A stretch of DNA of 64,000 nucleotides from Haemophilus parainfluenzae (GTDB lineage Bacteria > Pseudomonadota > Gammaproteobacteria > Enterobacterales > Pasteurellaceae). The notes under the pieces were generated by a model that was not told where the DNA came from, did no database searches, and was given only the letters and a program-made list of their open reading frames with translations. This document shows, in pieces, positions 49,406-60,998 of the stretch. Location of the stretch: contig NZ_QEPT01000002.1 in the NCBI RefSeq assembly GCF_003252755.1, positions 124,001 through 188,000 of the forward strand. The letters run 5' to 3'. Both the position numbers and the translations under genes were made by a program. Each line of letters begins with the position of its first letter. The stretch's first letter is position 1.

Positions 49406-50605
49406 ATGCAAAAACAAAATCTTGTTATTTTAGGATCAACAGGTTCTATCGGTCATAGCACCCTTTCTGTTATCGAACATAATCCCGACAAATACCATGC
49501 CTTTGCGTTAGTGGGGGGCAAAAATGTTGAGACAATGTTTGAACAGTGCGTGAGATTTCAACCGCACTTTGCTGCATTAGATGATGAAAATGCAGCAAAG
49601 GTATTGCGAGAAAAATTAGCTTCACACCACATTAAAACGGAAGTCTTAGCTGGACAGAAAGCCATTTGTGAGTTGGCAGCACATCCAGATGCAGATCAAA
49701 TTATGGCAGCCATTGTTGGGGCGGCGGGATTACTACCGACTCTTTCGGCAGTAAAAGCGAGTAAGAAAGTCTTGCTTGCGAATAAAGAATCCTTGGTGAC
49801 GTGTGGCCAGATCTTTATTGATGCAGTGAAACAGTCAAGAGCAAAATTATTGCCTGTTGATAGTGAGCATAACGCGATTTTTCAATCCTTACCGCCTGAG
49901 GCACAAGAAAAGGTTGGATTTTGTCCTTTGAAAGAATTGGGGGTCAGTAAAATTGTCTTAACTGGTTCTGGTGGGCCTTTCCGTTATACGCCATTAAACG
50001 AGTTTGAACATATTACGCCAGAACAAGCCGTCGCTCATCCAAACTGGTCAATGGGTAAAAAAATCTCCGTGGATTCTGCCACGATGATGAATAAAGGCCT
50101 AGAGTACATTGAAGCGCGCTGGCTCTTCAATGCATCAGCGGATGAAATGGAAGTGATTATTCATCCTCAATCTATTATTCATTCGATGGTGCGTTATGTA
50201 GATGGCTCGGTCATTGCTCAAATGGGTAACCCGGATATGCGTACACCCATTGCAGAAACCATGGCTTATCCAAATCGTACCGTAAGTGGTGTAGAACCAT
50301 TAAATTTCTTTAAAATCAAAGAATTGACATTTATCGAACCTGATTTTAATCGTTATCCAAATTTAAAATTAGCAATCGATGCGTTTGCAGAAGGGCAGTA
50401 TGCGACAACCGCAATGAATGCAGCAAACGAAATTGCAGTACAAGCCTTTTTAGATGGATATATTAAATTTACGGATATTGCGAAAATTAACCAAGCATCG
50501 GTTGAACAAATGCCATCTTCTATCATTTCAAGCATTGATGATGTATTAGCCGTAGATAACCAAGCCCGTGAATTAGCCGATTCGCTGATTAAAAAGTTGA
50601 TGTAG
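49406..50605 (+). CDS. dxr: 1-deoxy-D-xylulose 5-phosphate reductoisomerase
   Basis: First committed step of the non-mevalonate isoprenoid route, making methylerythritol phosphate. 399 residues: NADPH loop [40 protein letters not shown] (metal), LTGSGGPFR, and the substrate loop [21 protein letters not shown]. An uptake signal lies 12 bases before the ATG. It opens the isoprenoid-lipid cluster dxr-uppS-cdsA. Confidence 0.98.
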   Translation: MQKQNLVILGSTGSIGHSTLSVIEHNPDKYHAFALVGGKNVETMFEQCVRFQPHFAALDDENAAKVLREKLASHHIKTEVLAGQKAICELAAHPDADQIMAAIVGAAGLLPTLSAVKASKKVLLANKESLVTCGQIFIDAVKQSRAKLLPVDSEHNAIFQSLPPEAQEKVGFCPLKELGVSKIVLTGSGGPFRYTPLNEFEHITPEQAVAHPNWSMGKKISVDSATMMNKGLEYIEARWLFNASADEMEVIIHPQSIIHSMVRYVDGSVIAQMGNPDMRTPIAETMAYPNRTVSGVEPLNFFKIKELTFIEPDFNRYPNLKLAIDAFAEGQYATTAMNAANEIAVQAFLDGYIKFTDIAKINQASVEQMPSSIISSIDDVLAVDNQARELADSLIKKLM

Positions 50606-50645
50606 AATACGTAAAAGTGCGGTCATAAAATTCGAATATTTTAGA

Positions 50646-51365
50646 ATGAAAGAACTTGATAACAATAATATTCCCGAACATGTTGCCATTATTATGGATG
50701 GTAATGGGCGCTGGGCGAAGCAACAAAATAAGCTGCGTATTTTTGGCCATACAAATGGGGTGTCAGCCGTACGCCGAGCGGTGAGTTATGCACGACAGAC
50801 TGGTGTTAAATTTTTGACGTTATATGCATTTAGCAGCGAAAACTGGAATCGTCCCGAGCAAGAAGTGAGCGCTTTAATGACGCTCTTTATGCAAGCGCTT
50901 GATCGAGAAGTCAAAAAATTACATAAAAATAATATTCGTTTAAAGATTATCGGTGATGTTTCTCGTTTTAGTGAAAAATTGCAAGAGAAGATCGCAAAAG
51001 CAGAAAAGTTAACGGAAAATAATACCGCACTGACTTTAAATATTGCGGCTAATTACGGTGGTTGTTGGGATATTGTTCAAGCGACTCAACAATTAGCTGA
51101 AAAAGTAAAAAATAATGAGATTTCGGTGAGTGATATTAATGAATCACTTTTCCAGCAACATTTAGTCACACAAGATGAGCCGCCGGTCGATTTGTTAATT
51201 CGGACGAGTGGTGAGCAACGCATTAGTAATTTCTTGCTTTGGCAAATTGCGTATGCGGAATTGTGTTTTTTAGATGTGCTTTGGCCGGATTTTAGTGAAA
51301 AAGATTTTAATCAGGCAATTGCCTGCTATCAACAACGTCATCGCCGTTTTGGCGGGACAGAATAA
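50646..51365 (+). CDS. uppS: Undecaprenyl diphosphate synthase
   Basis: Adds eight isopentenyl units to make the C55 carrier lipid for cell-wall and O-antigen synthesis. 239 residues. [16 protein letters not shown] (catalytic Asp, RW for diphosphate), [22 protein letters not shown] and [23 protein letters not shown] are visible. It is the next isoprenoid step of the cluster, 41 bases after dxr, 11 before cdsA. Confidence 0.97.
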   Translation: MKELDNNNIPEHVAIIMDGNGRWAKQQNKLRIFGHTNGVSAVRRAVSYARQTGVKFLTLYAFSSENWNRPEQEVSALMTLFMQALDREVKKLHKNNIRLKIIGDVSRFSEKLQEKIAKAEKLTENNTALTLNIAANYGGCWDIVQATQQLAEKVKNNEISVSDINESLFQQHLVTQDEPPVDLLIRTSGEQRISNFLLWQIAYAELCFLDVLWPDFSEKDFNQAIACYQQRHRRFGGTE

Positions 51366-51376
51366 GCGGAGAACTT

Positions 51377-52243
51377 ATGCTTAAAGAACGTGTATTATCA
51401 GCCATTGTGTTGATTGCTTTGGTATTATGTGCCTTGTTCTTATTTACCCCATTTTATTTTGCCCTAGCCTTGGGCTTTGTGGCGACGCTTGGTATTTGGG
51501 AGTGGGCTCAATTTGCTCGTTTTAAAAATCCTTTAGCACGCCTTTGTATCGCGGCATTTTTAGGTGCATTTATCTTCCTTTGGCTTTATAACGAAGGTAA
51601 TTATTTAGATGCGGGTCGAGTATTTGAAAACTACTTACCGTTGTTATTACTAAACTCTGTCGGTTGGTGGGCACTTGCATTGGTGTTAGTGGTAACTTAT
51701 CCAAGCTCAGCGAAGTTTTGGGGTAAAAATATTCCTTTACAACTCCTGTTTGCGTTTTCTACGTTGATTCCTTTTGTTGCCGCCGTCTTACGTTTACGTT
51801 TAGATAATTATACGGCTGATCCACATCATGGTTTGTTCTTATTGCTCTATGTATTTGTATTAGTATGGGCAGCGGACTCTGGTGCCTATTTTGCCGGACG
51901 AGCCTTTGGTAAGCACAAGCTTGCGCCGAAAGTATCACCGGGAAAAACATGGCAAGGCGTATTTGGCGGCATGATCACCGCGGCGGTATTGGCATTTGTA
52001 TTTATTCATTTCTCAGGTGAAACCTTATTAGGTAGTCGTGCAATGACTGGTTTTGTTGTGCTTTCTGTGGCAACTGTGGCTATTTCTGTATTGGGTGACT
52101 TAGCAGAAAGTATGTTTAAACGTGAATCAGGCATTAAAGACAGTAGTCAGTTAATTCCAGGCCATGGTGGTATTTTAGACCGTATTGATAGCTTAACGGC
52201 CGCAGTACCATTCTTCACATACTTCTATTTCTTTGTGTTATAG
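51377..52243 (+). CDS. cdsA: Phosphatidate cytidylyltransferase
   Basis: Makes CDP-diacylglycerol from phosphatidate and CTP in the inner membrane, the precursor for pssA. 288 residues, about eight membrane helices. The family signature is intact near the C-terminus: SMFKRESGIKDSSQLIPGHGGILDRIDSL, and DSGAYFAGRAFGKHKLAPKVSPGKTWQG precedes it. It starts 11 bases after uppS and lies 8 bases before rseP. Confidence 0.96.
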   Translation: MLKERVLSAIVLIALVLCALFLFTPFYFALALGFVATLGIWEWAQFARFKNPLARLCIAAFLGAFIFLWLYNEGNYLDAGRVFENYLPLLLLNSVGWWALALVLVVTYPSSAKFWGKNIPLQLLFAFSTLIPFVAAVLRLRLDNYTADPHHGLFLLLYVFVLVWAADSGAYFAGRAFGKHKLAPKVSPGKTWQGVFGGMITAAVLAFVFIHFSGETLLGSRAMTGFVVLSVATVAISVLGDLAESMFKRESGIKDSSQLIPGHGGILDRIDSLTAAVPFFTYFYFFVL

Positions 52244-52251
52244 GATAGAAC

Positions 52252-53583
52252 ATGTCGTTTTTGTGGTCGCTTGGCTCATTTATTGTTGCAATTGCCGTAC
52301 TGGTTGCTGTACATGAATACGGTCACTTTTGGGCCGCAAGAAAGTGCGGTATTAAAGTTCATCGTTTTTCGATTGGCTTTGGTAAAGTAATTTGGCAACG
52401 TACAGATAAATTAGGCACAGAGTTTGCGATTTCAGCCATTCCGCTTGGCGGTTATGTAAAAATGCTTGACGGGCGAAATGAAGAAGTTCCCGCAGAATTA
52501 AAATCGCAGGCATTTGAAAGTAAATCTGTTGCGCAACGTGCTTTTGTGATTGTTGCAGGTCCCCTTGCTAATTTTATTTTTGCGATTTTGGCATATTGGG
52601 TCATTTATGCCGTTGGAATTCCGAGTGTTAAACCGGTTATTGAAAACATAACACCCAATTCTCCGGCTGCAATGGCTCAAATTGAACCGAATACCCAGAT
52701 TTTGGCAATTGATGGGAAGAATACACCCGATTGGGAAACCATTAATTTATTGCTTACTGATAAGTTAGGTTCTGATTCGGTTGAACTCACATTAACACCT
52801 TTTGGTGAAGACCAACCTTATCAACGAACCATTAATCTGCAAAATTGGACATTTGAACCAGATAAAGAAACATCATTTGAAACATTAGGGATCAATCCCG
52901 TTTCAAGTAAAGTGGAGATGACACTATCAAAAGTAGTGGAAAACTCACCAGCAGAAAAAGCGGGCTTATTGATTGGCGATAAAATTTTAGCAGAAAATTC
53001 GACCGCACTTGACTGGAAAGCTTTTGTCGCACAGGTACAACAAGGTCAACCTTTTACAATCAAGGTGGAGCGAAATCAGGAAATTTTTGACAAAACCTTG
53101 CAACCGGAGAAGAATCAAGATGGTAAATGGTTTGTAGGGTTAAGTCCGACGTTCTTAAAAGTTGGCGAACAGTATCGAACTGAATTAAAATATGGTATTC
53201 TTGATGCGCTACAAAAAGGTGTGGAAAAGACAGGCCAAATTTCTTGGTTTATTGTGAAGGCAATCGGGAAATTGCTTAGTGGTGAACTTTCATTTTCCAG
53301 TTTGGCTGGGCCAATTTCAATAGCACAAGGTGCAGGCGCATCTTCTAACGCAGGTGTGATTTATTTCTTAAGTTTTCTTGCGTTGATTAGTGTGAATTTA
53401 GGCATAATGAATTTATTTCCGTTGCCAGTTTTAGATGGTGGACATCTCGTATTTTTGGCGGCGGAAGCTATCAAAGGAAAACCTGTTTCAGAACGGGTGC
53501 AAAATTTAAGTTATCGTATAGGGCTAACAATCTTGTTAATTGAAACAATTTTTGTGCTTTTTAATGATTTCTTACGTTTATAA
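52252..53583 (+). CDS. rseP: RIP zinc metalloprotease RseP
   Basis: Inner-membrane site-2 protease that cleaves RseA to free sigma E and removes signal peptides. 443 residues: first membrane helix with the zinc motif HEYGH (about 22-26), two PDZ domains (about 120-285), and the second metal motif [13 protein letters not shown] near 389-401. Six further hydrophobic stretches form the membrane part. It precedes bamA by 26 bases, a neighbour whose folding stress it reports in other Gammaproteobacteria. Confidence 0.96.
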   Translation: MSFLWSLGSFIVAIAVLVAVHEYGHFWAARKCGIKVHRFSIGFGKVIWQRTDKLGTEFAISAIPLGGYVKMLDGRNEEVPAELKSQAFESKSVAQRAFVIVAGPLANFIFAILAYWVIYAVGIPSVKPVIENITPNSPAAMAQIEPNTQILAIDGKNTPDWETINLLLTDKLGSDSVELTLTPFGEDQPYQRTINLQNWTFEPDKETSFETLGINPVSSKVEMTLSKVVENSPAEKAGLLIGDKILAENSTALDWKAFVAQVQQGQPFTIKVERNQEIFDKTLQPEKNQDGKWFVGLSPTFLKVGEQYRTELKYGILDALQKGVEKTGQISWFIVKAIGKLLSGELSFSSLAGPISIAQGAGASSNAGVIYFLSFLALISVNLGIMNLFPLPVLDGGHLVFLAAEAIKGKPVSERVQNLSYRIGLTILLIETIFVLFNDFLRL

Positions 53584-53609
53584 CTATTGTTTTTTATAGG
53601 ATAAAGTCG

Positions 53610-55997
53610 ATGAAAAAACTTCTAATCGCAAGTTTATTATTCGGTACTACAACGAGTGTATTTGCGGCACCATTTGTAGCAAAAGACATTCGTGTTGACG
53701 GCGCTCAAGGAGACTTAGAACAGCAAATTCTAGCAAGCCTTCCAGTTCGTAGTGGTCAGCGAGTAACGGATAAAGATGTAGCCAATATTGTACGTTCATT
53801 ATTCGTAAGTGGACAGTTTGATGATGTTAAAGCTTTCCAAGATGGTGATGCATTAGTAGTGAGTGTTATTGCGAAACCAATCATTTCTGAAGTGAATATT
53901 AAAGGTAACTCAGTTATTCCTACAGAAGCATTAAAACAAAATCTTGATGCAAATGGTTTCAAAAGTGGTGATGTCTTAAATCGTGCGAAATTAGAAGAGT
54001 TTGCGAAAACCTTAAGAGAACATTATAAGAGTGTAGGCCGTTATAATGCGAAAGTTGATCCAATCGTGACAACTTTACCCAATAACCGCGCAGAAATTAC
54101 GCTTCAAATTGATGAAGATGATACGGCAAAACTTCGTTCAGTGACTTTTAATGGAAATGAAGCGATTTCTAGTAGCAAGTTACAGGAGCAAATGGAGCTC
54201 CAACCAGATGCTTGGTGGAAACTTTGGGGTAATAAGTTTGATGGAACGCAGTTTGACAAAGATATACAAACCATCCAAGATTACTATCATAATAATGGTT
54301 ATGCAAAAGCAAGAGTGACAAAAACAGATGTTCAACTAAATGAAGATCATACAAAAGCAGATGTTACCATTGATGTAAATGAAGGTGAAAAATACAATTT
54401 AAGTTCAGCTCGTATTGTCGGTAACTTAGGTGGTATGGCTGATGAATTGCAACCATTGTTAGGTGAACTTCACTTAAACGATACGTTTAGTCGTGCAGAT
54501 GTGCAAAATGTAGAAAGCTTAATTAAAGATAAATTAGGTGAACGAGGTTACGGTAGTGCAACAGTTAATACTGTTCCTACTTTTGATGATGCGAATAAAA
54601 CATTGGCGTTAACCTTTGTTGTTGATGCTGGGCGTCGTTTATCTGTACGTCAAGTCCGCTTTGAAGGTAATACGGTTTCTGCAGATAGCACATTGCGTCA
54701 AGAGATGCGTCAGCAAGAAGGCACTTGGTATAACTCACAATTAGTTGAGTTAGGTAAAGTTCGTTTAGATAGAACGGGTTTCTTTGAAAGTGTAGAAAAC
54801 CGTATTGAGCCAATTAAAGGCTCTCATGACGAAGTGGATGTAGTATATAAAGTAAAAGAACGTAATACAGGTAGTATCAACTTTGGTATCGGTTATGGGA
54901 CTGAGAGCGGTATAAGTTATCAAGCAAGTGTAAAACAAGATAATTTCTTGGGTACAGGCGCGGCAGTAAGTTTGGCTGGTACACGTAATGACTATGGTAC
55001 AAGTGTAAATCTAGGTTATACAGAACCATACTTTACTAAAGATGGGGTAAGTTTAGGTGGAAACGTATTCTATGAGACTTACGATAATTCAAAAAGTGAT
55101 ACAGCCTCAAATTATAAACGTACCACTTATGGTGGCAATATTACATTAGGCTTTCCTGTAAATGAAAATAACTCATATTATATAGGTGTAGGCTATACTT
55201 ATAACAAAATCAGTAATTTTGCGTATGAATATAATCGTACTTTGTATATGAAATCAATGGATTTGCTTGGTAATTCTGTTAAAACTAATGACTTTGATTT
55301 CTCATTTGGTTGGAATTATAACAGCTTAAATCGTGGATATTTCCCAACTAAAGGTGTAAAAGCAAGTTTAGGTGGACGTGTAACAATTCCTGGTTCCGAT
55401 AATAAATACTATAAGTTAAGTGCTGAGCTTCAGGGATTCTATCCATTAGATAGAGATCATCGTTGGGTATTATCTGGTAAAGCTACTGCCGCTTATGCGA
55501 ATGGTTTAAGCGGTAAAAGAGTGCCATTTTATCAGCTCTATACTGCAGGTGGTATTGGTTCATTGCGTGGTTTTGCATATGGGGCAGTAGGACCTAATGC
55601 AATATATTGGCAAAAAGATCGTAATGGTAAAGAAGGTTGGATACCAAACACTGATGTGATTGGTGGTAATGCAATGGCTACCGCAAGCGTAGAATTAATT
55701 GTTCCAACTCCTTTTGTATCAGATAAAAGTCAGAATAATGTAAGAACTTCACTGTTTGTTGATGCTGCAAGTGTTTGGAACACAAAATGGAAATCGGATA
55801 AAGAAGGGTTACCGTCTAGTGTTTTAGTTAACTTACCTGATTATAGTAAAGCTAGCCGCATTCGAGCTTCTGCGGGTATTGGTTTCCAATGGCAATCTCC
55901 GATAGGACCGTTAGTTTTCTCTTATGCTAAACCAATCAAAAAATATGAAAATGATGATGTAGAACAATTTCAATTTAGTATCGGTGGATCTTTCTAA
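53610..55997 (+). CDS. bamA: Outer membrane protein assembly factor BamA
   Basis: Central barrel of the BAM complex that inserts outer-membrane proteins. 795 residues: signal [19 protein letters not shown], five POTRA domains (about 20-420, e.g. [16 protein letters not shown] and [11 protein letters not shown]), and a 16-strand barrel ending in Phe (FSIGGSF). [18 protein letters not shown] is the conserved lid-loop VRGF-type region. skp, the periplasmic chaperone that serves BAM, follows. Confidence 0.97.
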   Translation: MKKLLIASLLFGTTTSVFAAPFVAKDIRVDGAQGDLEQQILASLPVRSGQRVTDKDVANIVRSLFVSGQFDDVKAFQDGDALVVSVIAKPIISEVNIKGNSVIPTEALKQNLDANGFKSGDVLNRAKLEEFAKTLREHYKSVGRYNAKVDPIVTTLPNNRAEITLQIDEDDTAKLRSVTFNGNEAISSSKLQEQMELQPDAWWKLWGNKFDGTQFDKDIQTIQDYYHNNGYAKARVTKTDVQLNEDHTKADVTIDVNEGEKYNLSSARIVGNLGGMADELQPLLGELHLNDTFSRADVQNVESLIKDKLGERGYGSATVNTVPTFDDANKTLALTFVVDAGRRLSVRQVRFEGNTVSADSTLRQEMRQQEGTWYNSQLVELGKVRLDRTGFFESVENRIEPIKGSHDEVDVVYKVKERNTGSINFGIGYGTESGISYQASVKQDNFLGTGAAVSLAGTRNDYGTSVNLGYTEPYFTKDGVSLGGNVFYETYDNSKSDTASNYKRTTYGGNITLGFPVNENNSYYIGVGYTYNKISNFAYEYNRTLYMKSMDLLGNSVKTNDFDFSFGWNYNSLNRGYFPTKGVKASLGGRVTIPGSDNKYYKLSAELQGFYPLDRDHRWVLSGKATAAYANGLSGKRVPFYQLYTAGGIGSLRGFAYGAVGPNAIYWQKDRNGKEGWIPNTDVIGGNAMATASVELIVPTPFVSDKSQNNVRTSLFVDAASVWNTKWKSDKEGLPSSVLVNLPDYSKASRIRASAGIGFQWQSPIGPLVFSYAKPIKKYENDDVEQFQFSIGGSF

Positions 55998-56038
55998 TAA
56001 GTTGAACTTTTACATCTAATCTAAGTCAAAATCTTCGT

Positions 56039-56066
56039 TCTGTGTCAGTATGTTAGCTGACACAGA
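56039..56066 (+). other. Stable hairpin between bamA and skp
   Basis: TCTGTGTCAG (56039-56048) pairs with CTGACACAGA (56057-56066) around eight bases. No T-run follows on the plus strand, so it is more likely an mRNA stability or processing element than a terminator. Confidence 0.6.
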
Positions 56067-56100
56067 AAAATTTACTAAACTAATTTAAGGAAATTTAAAT

Positions 56101-56709
56101 ATGAAAAATGTAGTAAAAATGACCGCACTTTCTTTAGGTCTTGCTCTTGCATCAGGTTTAGCCGCTGCGGATGAAAATATCGCATTTATTAATGCGGGTT
56201 ATTTATTCCAGAATCATCCAGATCGCCAAGCTGTAGCAAACAAATTAGATGCAGAATTTAAGCCAATGGCAGATAAACTTGCTGCAAGTAAGAAAGAAAT
56301 TGATGCTAAAATTGTGGCATCTCGTAAAAAAGTGGAAGAGAAAATAGCAGCTCTGCAAAAGGATGCGCCACGTTTACGTCAAGCTGAAATCCAAAAACGC
56401 CAAGAGGAAATCACTAAATTTGGTTCTGATGAAGAAGCGGCATTAAATAAATTAATGGAAGAACAAGACAAAAAAGTTGCTGAGTTTCAAGAGCTAAATG
56501 AAAAACGCCAAACAGAAGAGCGTGGTAAATTGTTAGAAAGTATCCAAGTGGCAACTAATAACTTGGCAAAAGCAAAAGGTTATACTTATGTTTTAGATGC
56601 AAATTCTGTAGTATTTGCGGTAGATGGTAAAGATATTACTGAAGAGGTATTAAAATCTATTCCAGCAACTGAAAAAGCAGCTCCAGCAAAAACTGAAGAG
56701 AAAAAATAA
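56101..56709 (+). CDS. skp: Periplasmic chaperone Skp (OmpH)
   Basis: Holds unfolded outer-membrane proteins on their way to BAM. 202 residues: signal MKNVVKMTALSLGLALASGLAAA cleaved before Asp, then long coiled-coil tentacles rich in Lys/Glu/Gln (about 50-140). The signal carries an uptake signal that encodes Thr-Ala-Leu (residues 8-10). The C-terminus is extended with AAPAKTEEKK compared with E. coli. Lies between bamA and lpxD as in related species. Confidence 0.93.
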   Translation: MKNVVKMTALSLGLALASGLAAADENIAFINAGYLFQNHPDRQAVANKLDAEFKPMADKLAASKKEIDAKIVASRKKVEEKIAALQKDAPRLRQAEIQKRQEEITKFGSDEEAALNKLMEEQDKKVAEFQELNEKRQTEERGKLLESIQVATNNLAKAKGYTYVLDANSVVFAVDGKDITEEVLKSIPATEKAAPAKTEEKK

Positions 56710-56721
56710 TAGGTTCTCATA

Positions 56722-57747
56722 ATGCAAAAATCCTATTCTTTACAGGAATTAGCAAAAAAAGTCGGCGGTACCCTTCGTGGTAACGCCGACGTTGTTGTTA
56801 ATAATATCGCCGCACTGTCAAAAGCAGAACCTAACCAGCTTACGTTTATTTCTAATGCAAAATTTCGTCCTTTATTAGCTGAATCTAAAGCAGGTATTCT
56901 TGTCGTGTCAGAAGCGGATGTGGAATTTTGCTCACCTGAAAGTAATTTACTTATCGTTAAAGATCCTTATGTTGCTTATGCAGTATTAGCTCAATATATG
57001 GATACTACCCCGAAAGCCGCTCAAAATATCCACCCAAGTGCAGTTATTTCTGAAAAAGCTTCAATTGGTGTAAATGTATCAATTGGTGCAAATGCTGTTA
57101 TTGAAGAAGGCGTTGTATTAGGCGATAACGTGATTATTGGCGCAGGTTGTTTTGTAGGTAAATTCACAAAAATTGGCGCGGGTACTCAGCTTTGGGCAAA
57201 CGTAAGCGTTTATCATGAAGTAGAGATTGGACAAAATTGTTTAATTCAATCAGGTGCTGTCATTGGTAGTGATGGTTTTGGCTATGCGAATGATCGTGGT
57301 CGCTGGGTGAAAATTCCACAGGTAGGTCAAGTGATTATTGGTAATCATGTCGAAATCGGCGCTTGCACTTGTATTGACCGTGGTGCCTTAGACGCGACAG
57401 TCATTGAAGATAACGTCATCATTGATAACCTTTGTCAAATAGCCCATAACGTTCATATTGGCACGGGCACAGCCGTTGCTGGCGGTGTGATTATGGCGGG
57501 TAGCTTAAAAGTCGGTCGTTATTGTTTAATTGGCGGAGCAAGTGTGATTAATGGTCACATGGAAATCTGCGATAAAGTAACCGTGACAGGCATGGGCATG
57601 GTGATGCGCCCGATTACTGAACCAGGCGTGTACTCATCGGGTATTCCATTACAAACCAATAAAGAGTGGCGAAAAACAGCCGCACTTACCTTGGGAATTG
57701 ATAGTATGAATAAACGATTGAAAGCCCTTGAGAAAAAACTTGGCTAA
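56722..57747 (+). CDS. lpxD: UDP-3-O-acylglucosamine N-acyltransferase
   Basis: Adds the second acyl chain in lipid A synthesis, in the cytosol. 341 residues: N-terminal uridine-binding domain, then a left-handed beta-helix of hexapeptide repeats (about 100-300; [20 protein letters not shown]). His in [14 protein letters not shown] and AHNVHIG regions is the likely catalytic base. The C-terminal helices hold [12 protein letters not shown]. Begins 12 bases after skp. Confidence 0.97.
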   Translation: MQKSYSLQELAKKVGGTLRGNADVVVNNIAALSKAEPNQLTFISNAKFRPLLAESKAGILVVSEADVEFCSPESNLLIVKDPYVAYAVLAQYMDTTPKAAQNIHPSAVISEKASIGVNVSIGANAVIEEGVVLGDNVIIGAGCFVGKFTKIGAGTQLWANVSVYHEVEIGQNCLIQSGAVIGSDGFGYANDRGRWVKIPQVGQVIIGNHVEIGACTCIDRGALDATVIEDNVIIDNLCQIAHNVHIGTGTAVAGGVIMAGSLKVGRYCLIGGASVINGHMEICDKVTVTGMGMVMRPITEPGVYSSGIPLQTNKEWRKTAALTLGIDSMNKRLKALEKKLG

Positions 57748-57753
57748 GATTTT

Positions 57754-57786
57754 AAAACGTACCTTAGGGTGCGTTTTATTTTTATA
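57754..57786 (+). terminator. Intrinsic terminator between lpxD and fabZ
   Basis: AAAACGTACC (57754-57763) pairs with GGTGCGTTTT (57768-57777), one U-G pair, with ATTTTTAT after it. Confidence 0.65.
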
Positions 57787-57842
57787 CAGAAATATCGTAT
57801 AATCTCAATGTTTTATTATTATTTATTGTAAAGGTATTAGAC

Positions 57843-58292
57843 GTGTCAGAGAATCAAGTAAGTAAAGTAATTGAAGCAAAAGAAATTATGACCTTATTGC
57901 CACATCGTTATCCATTCTTATTGGTGGATCGCGTGTTGGACTATAAAGAAGGTGAGTGGTTAAAAGCAATTAAAAATATCAGTGTAAACGAACCTTGCTT
58001 TACAGGTCATTTCCCGAGTGAGCCGATTTTACCAGGTGTGTTAATTCTTGAAGCTTTGGCACAAGCAATGGGATTACTTGCATTTAAAACTCATGAATTA
58101 AAAGGTGGCGAATTATTCTATTTCGCAGGTATTGATGAAGCGCGTTTCAAACGCCCAGTATTACCTGGAGATCAAATGGAATTGAACGTTCAAGTGATTA
58201 AAGAACGTCGTGGTATTACAGCATTCACTGGCATTGCAACCGTAAACGGTGAAGTAGCTTGTGAAGCCAAATTAATGTGTGCTCGTCGATAA
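57843..58292 (+). CDS. fabZ: 3-hydroxyacyl-ACP dehydratase
   Basis: Dehydrates 3-hydroxyacyl-ACP in fatty acid elongation and competes with LpxA for hydroxymyristoyl-ACP. 149 residues; the start is GTG (57843) with AAAGG upstream. Signature: [14 protein letters not shown] at the N-terminus, catalytic His in [15 protein letters not shown] and Glu in [10 protein letters not shown]. It sits between lpxD and lpxA, the usual position. Confidence 0.97.
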   Translation: MSENQVSKVIEAKEIMTLLPHRYPFLLVDRVLDYKEGEWLKAIKNISVNEPCFTGHFPSEPILPGVLILEALAQAMGLLAFKTHELKGGELFYFAGIDEARFKRPVLPGDQMELNVQVIKERRGITAFTGIATVNGEVACEAKLMCARR

Positions 58293-58315
58293 TTAAAGAA
58301 AATTAAGGGGTAAGT

Positions 58316-59104
58316 ATGATCCACCCAAGTGCAAAAATTCACCCAACCGCGCTTGTTGCTGATGGCGCAGTTATTGGCGAAGATGTTGTTATCGGTCCTT
58401 TTTGTATTATTGAAGGAAGCGTTGAGATTAAAGCACGTACTGTTTTAAACTCTCACATTGTCGTGAAAGGCGACACCGTGATTGGTGAAGATAACCAGAT
58501 TTATCAATTCGCTAGCATTGGTGAAGTAAATCAAGATTTAAAATATAAGGGCGAAGCAACAAAAACCATTATTGGTAATGGAAACCGTATTCGTGAGCAT
58601 GTGACGATTCATCGCGGCACTATCCAAGGTGGTGGTGTAACATATATTGGTAATAACAATTTACTCATGGTAAACGTACATGTTGCCCATGACTGCCAAA
58701 TCAAAAATAACTGTATCTTAGCAAATAACGCAACACTTGCTGGTCATGTTCAATTAGATGATTTTGTAATTGTTGGTGGTATGTCTGCGATTCACCAATT
58801 TGTGATTGTAGGGGCACATGTTATGTTAGGTGGAGGCTCTATGGTTAGTCAAGATGTTCCGCCTTATGTGATGGCTCAAGGTAACCATGCGCAACCTTTC
58901 GGTGTTAACCTTGAAGGATTAAAACGTCGTGGTTTTGATAAACCAACTATGCATGCTATCCGTAATGTTTATAAAATGATTTACCGCAGTGGTAAAACCC
59001 TTGAAGAAGTATTGCCGGAAATTGAACAAATTGCACAAACTGAATCTGCAATTAGTTTCTTTGTGGAATTCTTCAAACGTTCTACCCGTGGCATTATTCG
59101 TTAA
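58316..59104 (+). CDS. lpxA: UDP-N-acetylglucosamine acyltransferase
   Basis: First step of lipid A synthesis, moving 3-hydroxyacyl from ACP to UDP-GlcNAc. 262 residues: left-handed beta-helix (about 1-190) with regular hexapeptides ([20 protein letters not shown]) and the catalytic His in VNVHVAHDC (about 125). The C-terminal helical part holds [11 protein letters not shown]. It begins 24 bases after fabZ. Confidence 0.98.
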   Translation: MIHPSAKIHPTALVADGAVIGEDVVIGPFCIIEGSVEIKARTVLNSHIVVKGDTVIGEDNQIYQFASIGEVNQDLKYKGEATKTIIGNGNRIREHVTIHRGTIQGGGVTYIGNNNLLMVNVHVAHDCQIKNNCILANNATLAGHVQLDDFVIVGGMSAIHQFVIVGAHVMLGGGSMVSQDVPPYVMAQGNHAQPFGVNLEGLKRRGFDKPTMHAIRNVYKMIYRSGKTLEEVLPEIEQIAQTESAISFFVEFFKRSTRGIIR

Positions 59105-59149
59105 TCAACGTTTCTTTTCTCGTTAAGAGAAAATGATGAATAACAAAGA

Positions 59150-59187
59150 GACCGCACGATGATTTGTTCAAAGTGCGGTCGTTTTTT
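59150..59187 (+). terminator. Hairpin with half uptake signal before lpxB
   Basis: GACCGCAC (59150-59157) pairs with GTGCGGTC (59173-59180) around 15 bases, followed by G then T6. The second arm is part of an uptake signal. It could attenuate transcription from lpxA into lpxB. Confidence 0.6.
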
Positions 59188-59199
59188 AGGATAAATTTA

Positions 59200-60369
59200 A
59201 TGATTAAAGAAAATCCGACTATTGCAATTATTGCCGGTGAAGTGTCTGGTGATATTCTTGGTGCCGGTTTCATTAAAGCACTTAAACGCCACTATCCGCA
59301 AGCTAAGTTTGTCGGGATTGGCGGGGAGCGAATGATTGCTCAAGGCTTTGAAAGCTTTTTTGATATGGAAGAGCTCTCTGTCATGGGGCTAGTGGAAGTT
59401 CTCAAACATTTGCCGCGATTGCTAAAAATTCGTCGTAGTATCATCGACCAACTCTCTGACATTAAACCTGATGTATTTATCGGTATTGATGCACCGGATT
59501 TTAATCTTACCGTTGAACTGAAATTAAAAGAAAAAGGGATTAAAACCATTCATTACGTAAGTCCATCGGTATGGGCTTGGCGTCAAAATCGTATTTATAA
59601 AATTGCTAAAGCGACCCACCAAGTCTTAGCTTTTCTTCCTTTTGAAAAAGCCTTTTATGATCGTTTTAATGTGCCTTGTCGTTTTATTGGCCATACCATG
59701 GCAGATGCGATTCCATTAAAACCAAATAGAACGGAAGCTTGCCAGACCTTAGGTATTGATGAAAAGGGACATTATCTTGCCATTTTAGTGGGAAGCCGTG
59801 GTAGCGAAGTCGGGTTTCTTACTGAACCATTTCTAAAAACCGCTTTGTTATTAAAAGAAAAATATCCAGACTTGCAGTTTTTAGTTCCTTTGGTGAATGA
59901 AAAACGTCGTCAGCAATTTGAGGAAATAAAGGCTCAGATTGCCCCTGATCTCGATATGCATTTAATTGATGGTAAAGCACGCCAAGTGATGATTGCCGCC
60001 GAAGCGACTTTACTTGCTTCGGGTACTGCAGCCCTTGAGGCGATGTTGTGTAAATCACCAATGGTAGTGGGGTATCGAATGAAACCTTTCACGCATTTCT
60101 TGGCAAAACGATTGGTCAAAACAAAATATATTTCATTGCCTAATTTGTTAGCGGATGAAATGCTTGTGCCAGAAATGATTCAAGAAGATTGCGAACCGCA
60201 AAAATTAGCAGAGCAACTTTCTCAGTATTTGGGCGATGACGAAAGTGCGGTCAAATCTCGCAGTGTTTTAATTCAACGTTTTACTGAATTACACAAATTA
60301 ATTCAATGTGATGCGGACACTCAAGCCGCTCAAGCTGTGATTGATTTATTGGAGCAAAAACATGACTGA
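59200..60369 (+). CDS. lpxB: Lipid-A-disaccharide synthase
   Basis: Glycosyltransferase (GT19) that joins lipid X to UDP-diacylglucosamine, at the inner membrane. 389 residues from the ATG at 59200 ([23 protein letters not shown]), chosen for AGGAT ten bases upstream and because the extension overlaps the hairpin. Signatures: [41 protein letters not shown] and [22 protein letters not shown]. It overlaps rnhB by 8 bases. Confidence 0.97.
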   Translation: MIKENPTIAIIAGEVSGDILGAGFIKALKRHYPQAKFVGIGGERMIAQGFESFFDMEELSVMGLVEVLKHLPRLLKIRRSIIDQLSDIKPDVFIGIDAPDFNLTVELKLKEKGIKTIHYVSPSVWAWRQNRIYKIAKATHQVLAFLPFEKAFYDRFNVPCRFIGHTMADAIPLKPNRTEACQTLGIDEKGHYLAILVGSRGSEVGFLTEPFLKTALLLKEKYPDLQFLVPLVNEKRRQQFEEIKAQIAPDLDMHLIDGKARQVMIAAEATLLASGTAALEAMLCKSPMVVGYRMKPFTHFLAKRLVKTKYISLPNLLADEMLVPEMIQEDCEPQKLAEQLSQYLGDDESAVKSRSVLIQRFTELHKLIQCDADTQAAQAVIDLLEQKHD

Positions 60370-60964
60370 TTTTGTTTATCCTGAAGGTTATCAATTAGTT
60401 GCAGGAGTGGATGAAGTAGGCCGAGGGCCTTTAGTGGGGGCAGTTGTAACGGCTGCAGTGATCTTAGATCCGAATAAGCCGATTGCTGGTTTGGCAGATT
60501 CTAAAAAACTCAGCGAGAAAAAACGCCTTGCACTCGCAGCAGAAATTAAAGAGAAGGCCTTAGCTTGGGCAATGGGACGAGCAGAGCCAGCTGAGATCGA
60601 TGAACTAAATATTCTTCATGCCTCTATGTTAGCCATGGAACGAGCCGTAAAAGCCTTAAAAATTCAACCGCACTTTGTATTGGTGGATGGTAATCGTATT
60701 CCGCCTAATCTTGGTTTACCAGCTCAAGCGGTAGTGAAAGGGGATTCAATCGTGGCTGAAATTAGCGCAGCCTCTATTTTAGCAAAAGTCGCACGGGATC
60801 AGGAAATGGAAGCATTAGATAGAAAGCATCCTGAATATGCTTTTGCTCAACATAAAGGCTATCCGACCAAATTACACTTGGAAAAGTTAGCGGAACTGGG
60901 ACCTTTACCTGAGTATCGTCGTAGTTTTTCGCCAGTGAAGAAAGCATTAGGCATAGAAGAATAG
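60362..60964 (+). CDS. rnhB: Ribonuclease HII
   Basis: Removes ribonucleotides from DNA. 200 residues from the ATG at 60362 that overlaps the lpxB end ([28 protein letters not shown]). Acidic active site Asp-Glu in GVDEVGRGP, the third Asp in VDGNRIPP and the fourth near [42 protein letters not shown] is the C-terminal signature. Confidence 0.96.
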   Translation: MTDFVYPEGYQLVAGVDEVGRGPLVGAVVTAAVILDPNKPIAGLADSKKLSEKKRLALAAEIKEKALAWAMGRAEPAEIDELNILHASMLAMERAVKALKIQPHFVLVDGNRIPPNLGLPAQAVVKGDSIVAEISAASILAKVARDQEMEALDRKHPEYAFAQHKGYPTKLHLEKLAELGPLPEYRRSFSPVKKALGIEE

Positions 60965-60998
60965 TTAGAGTGAAGGTCGTAAGATTAAAGGATAGAGT

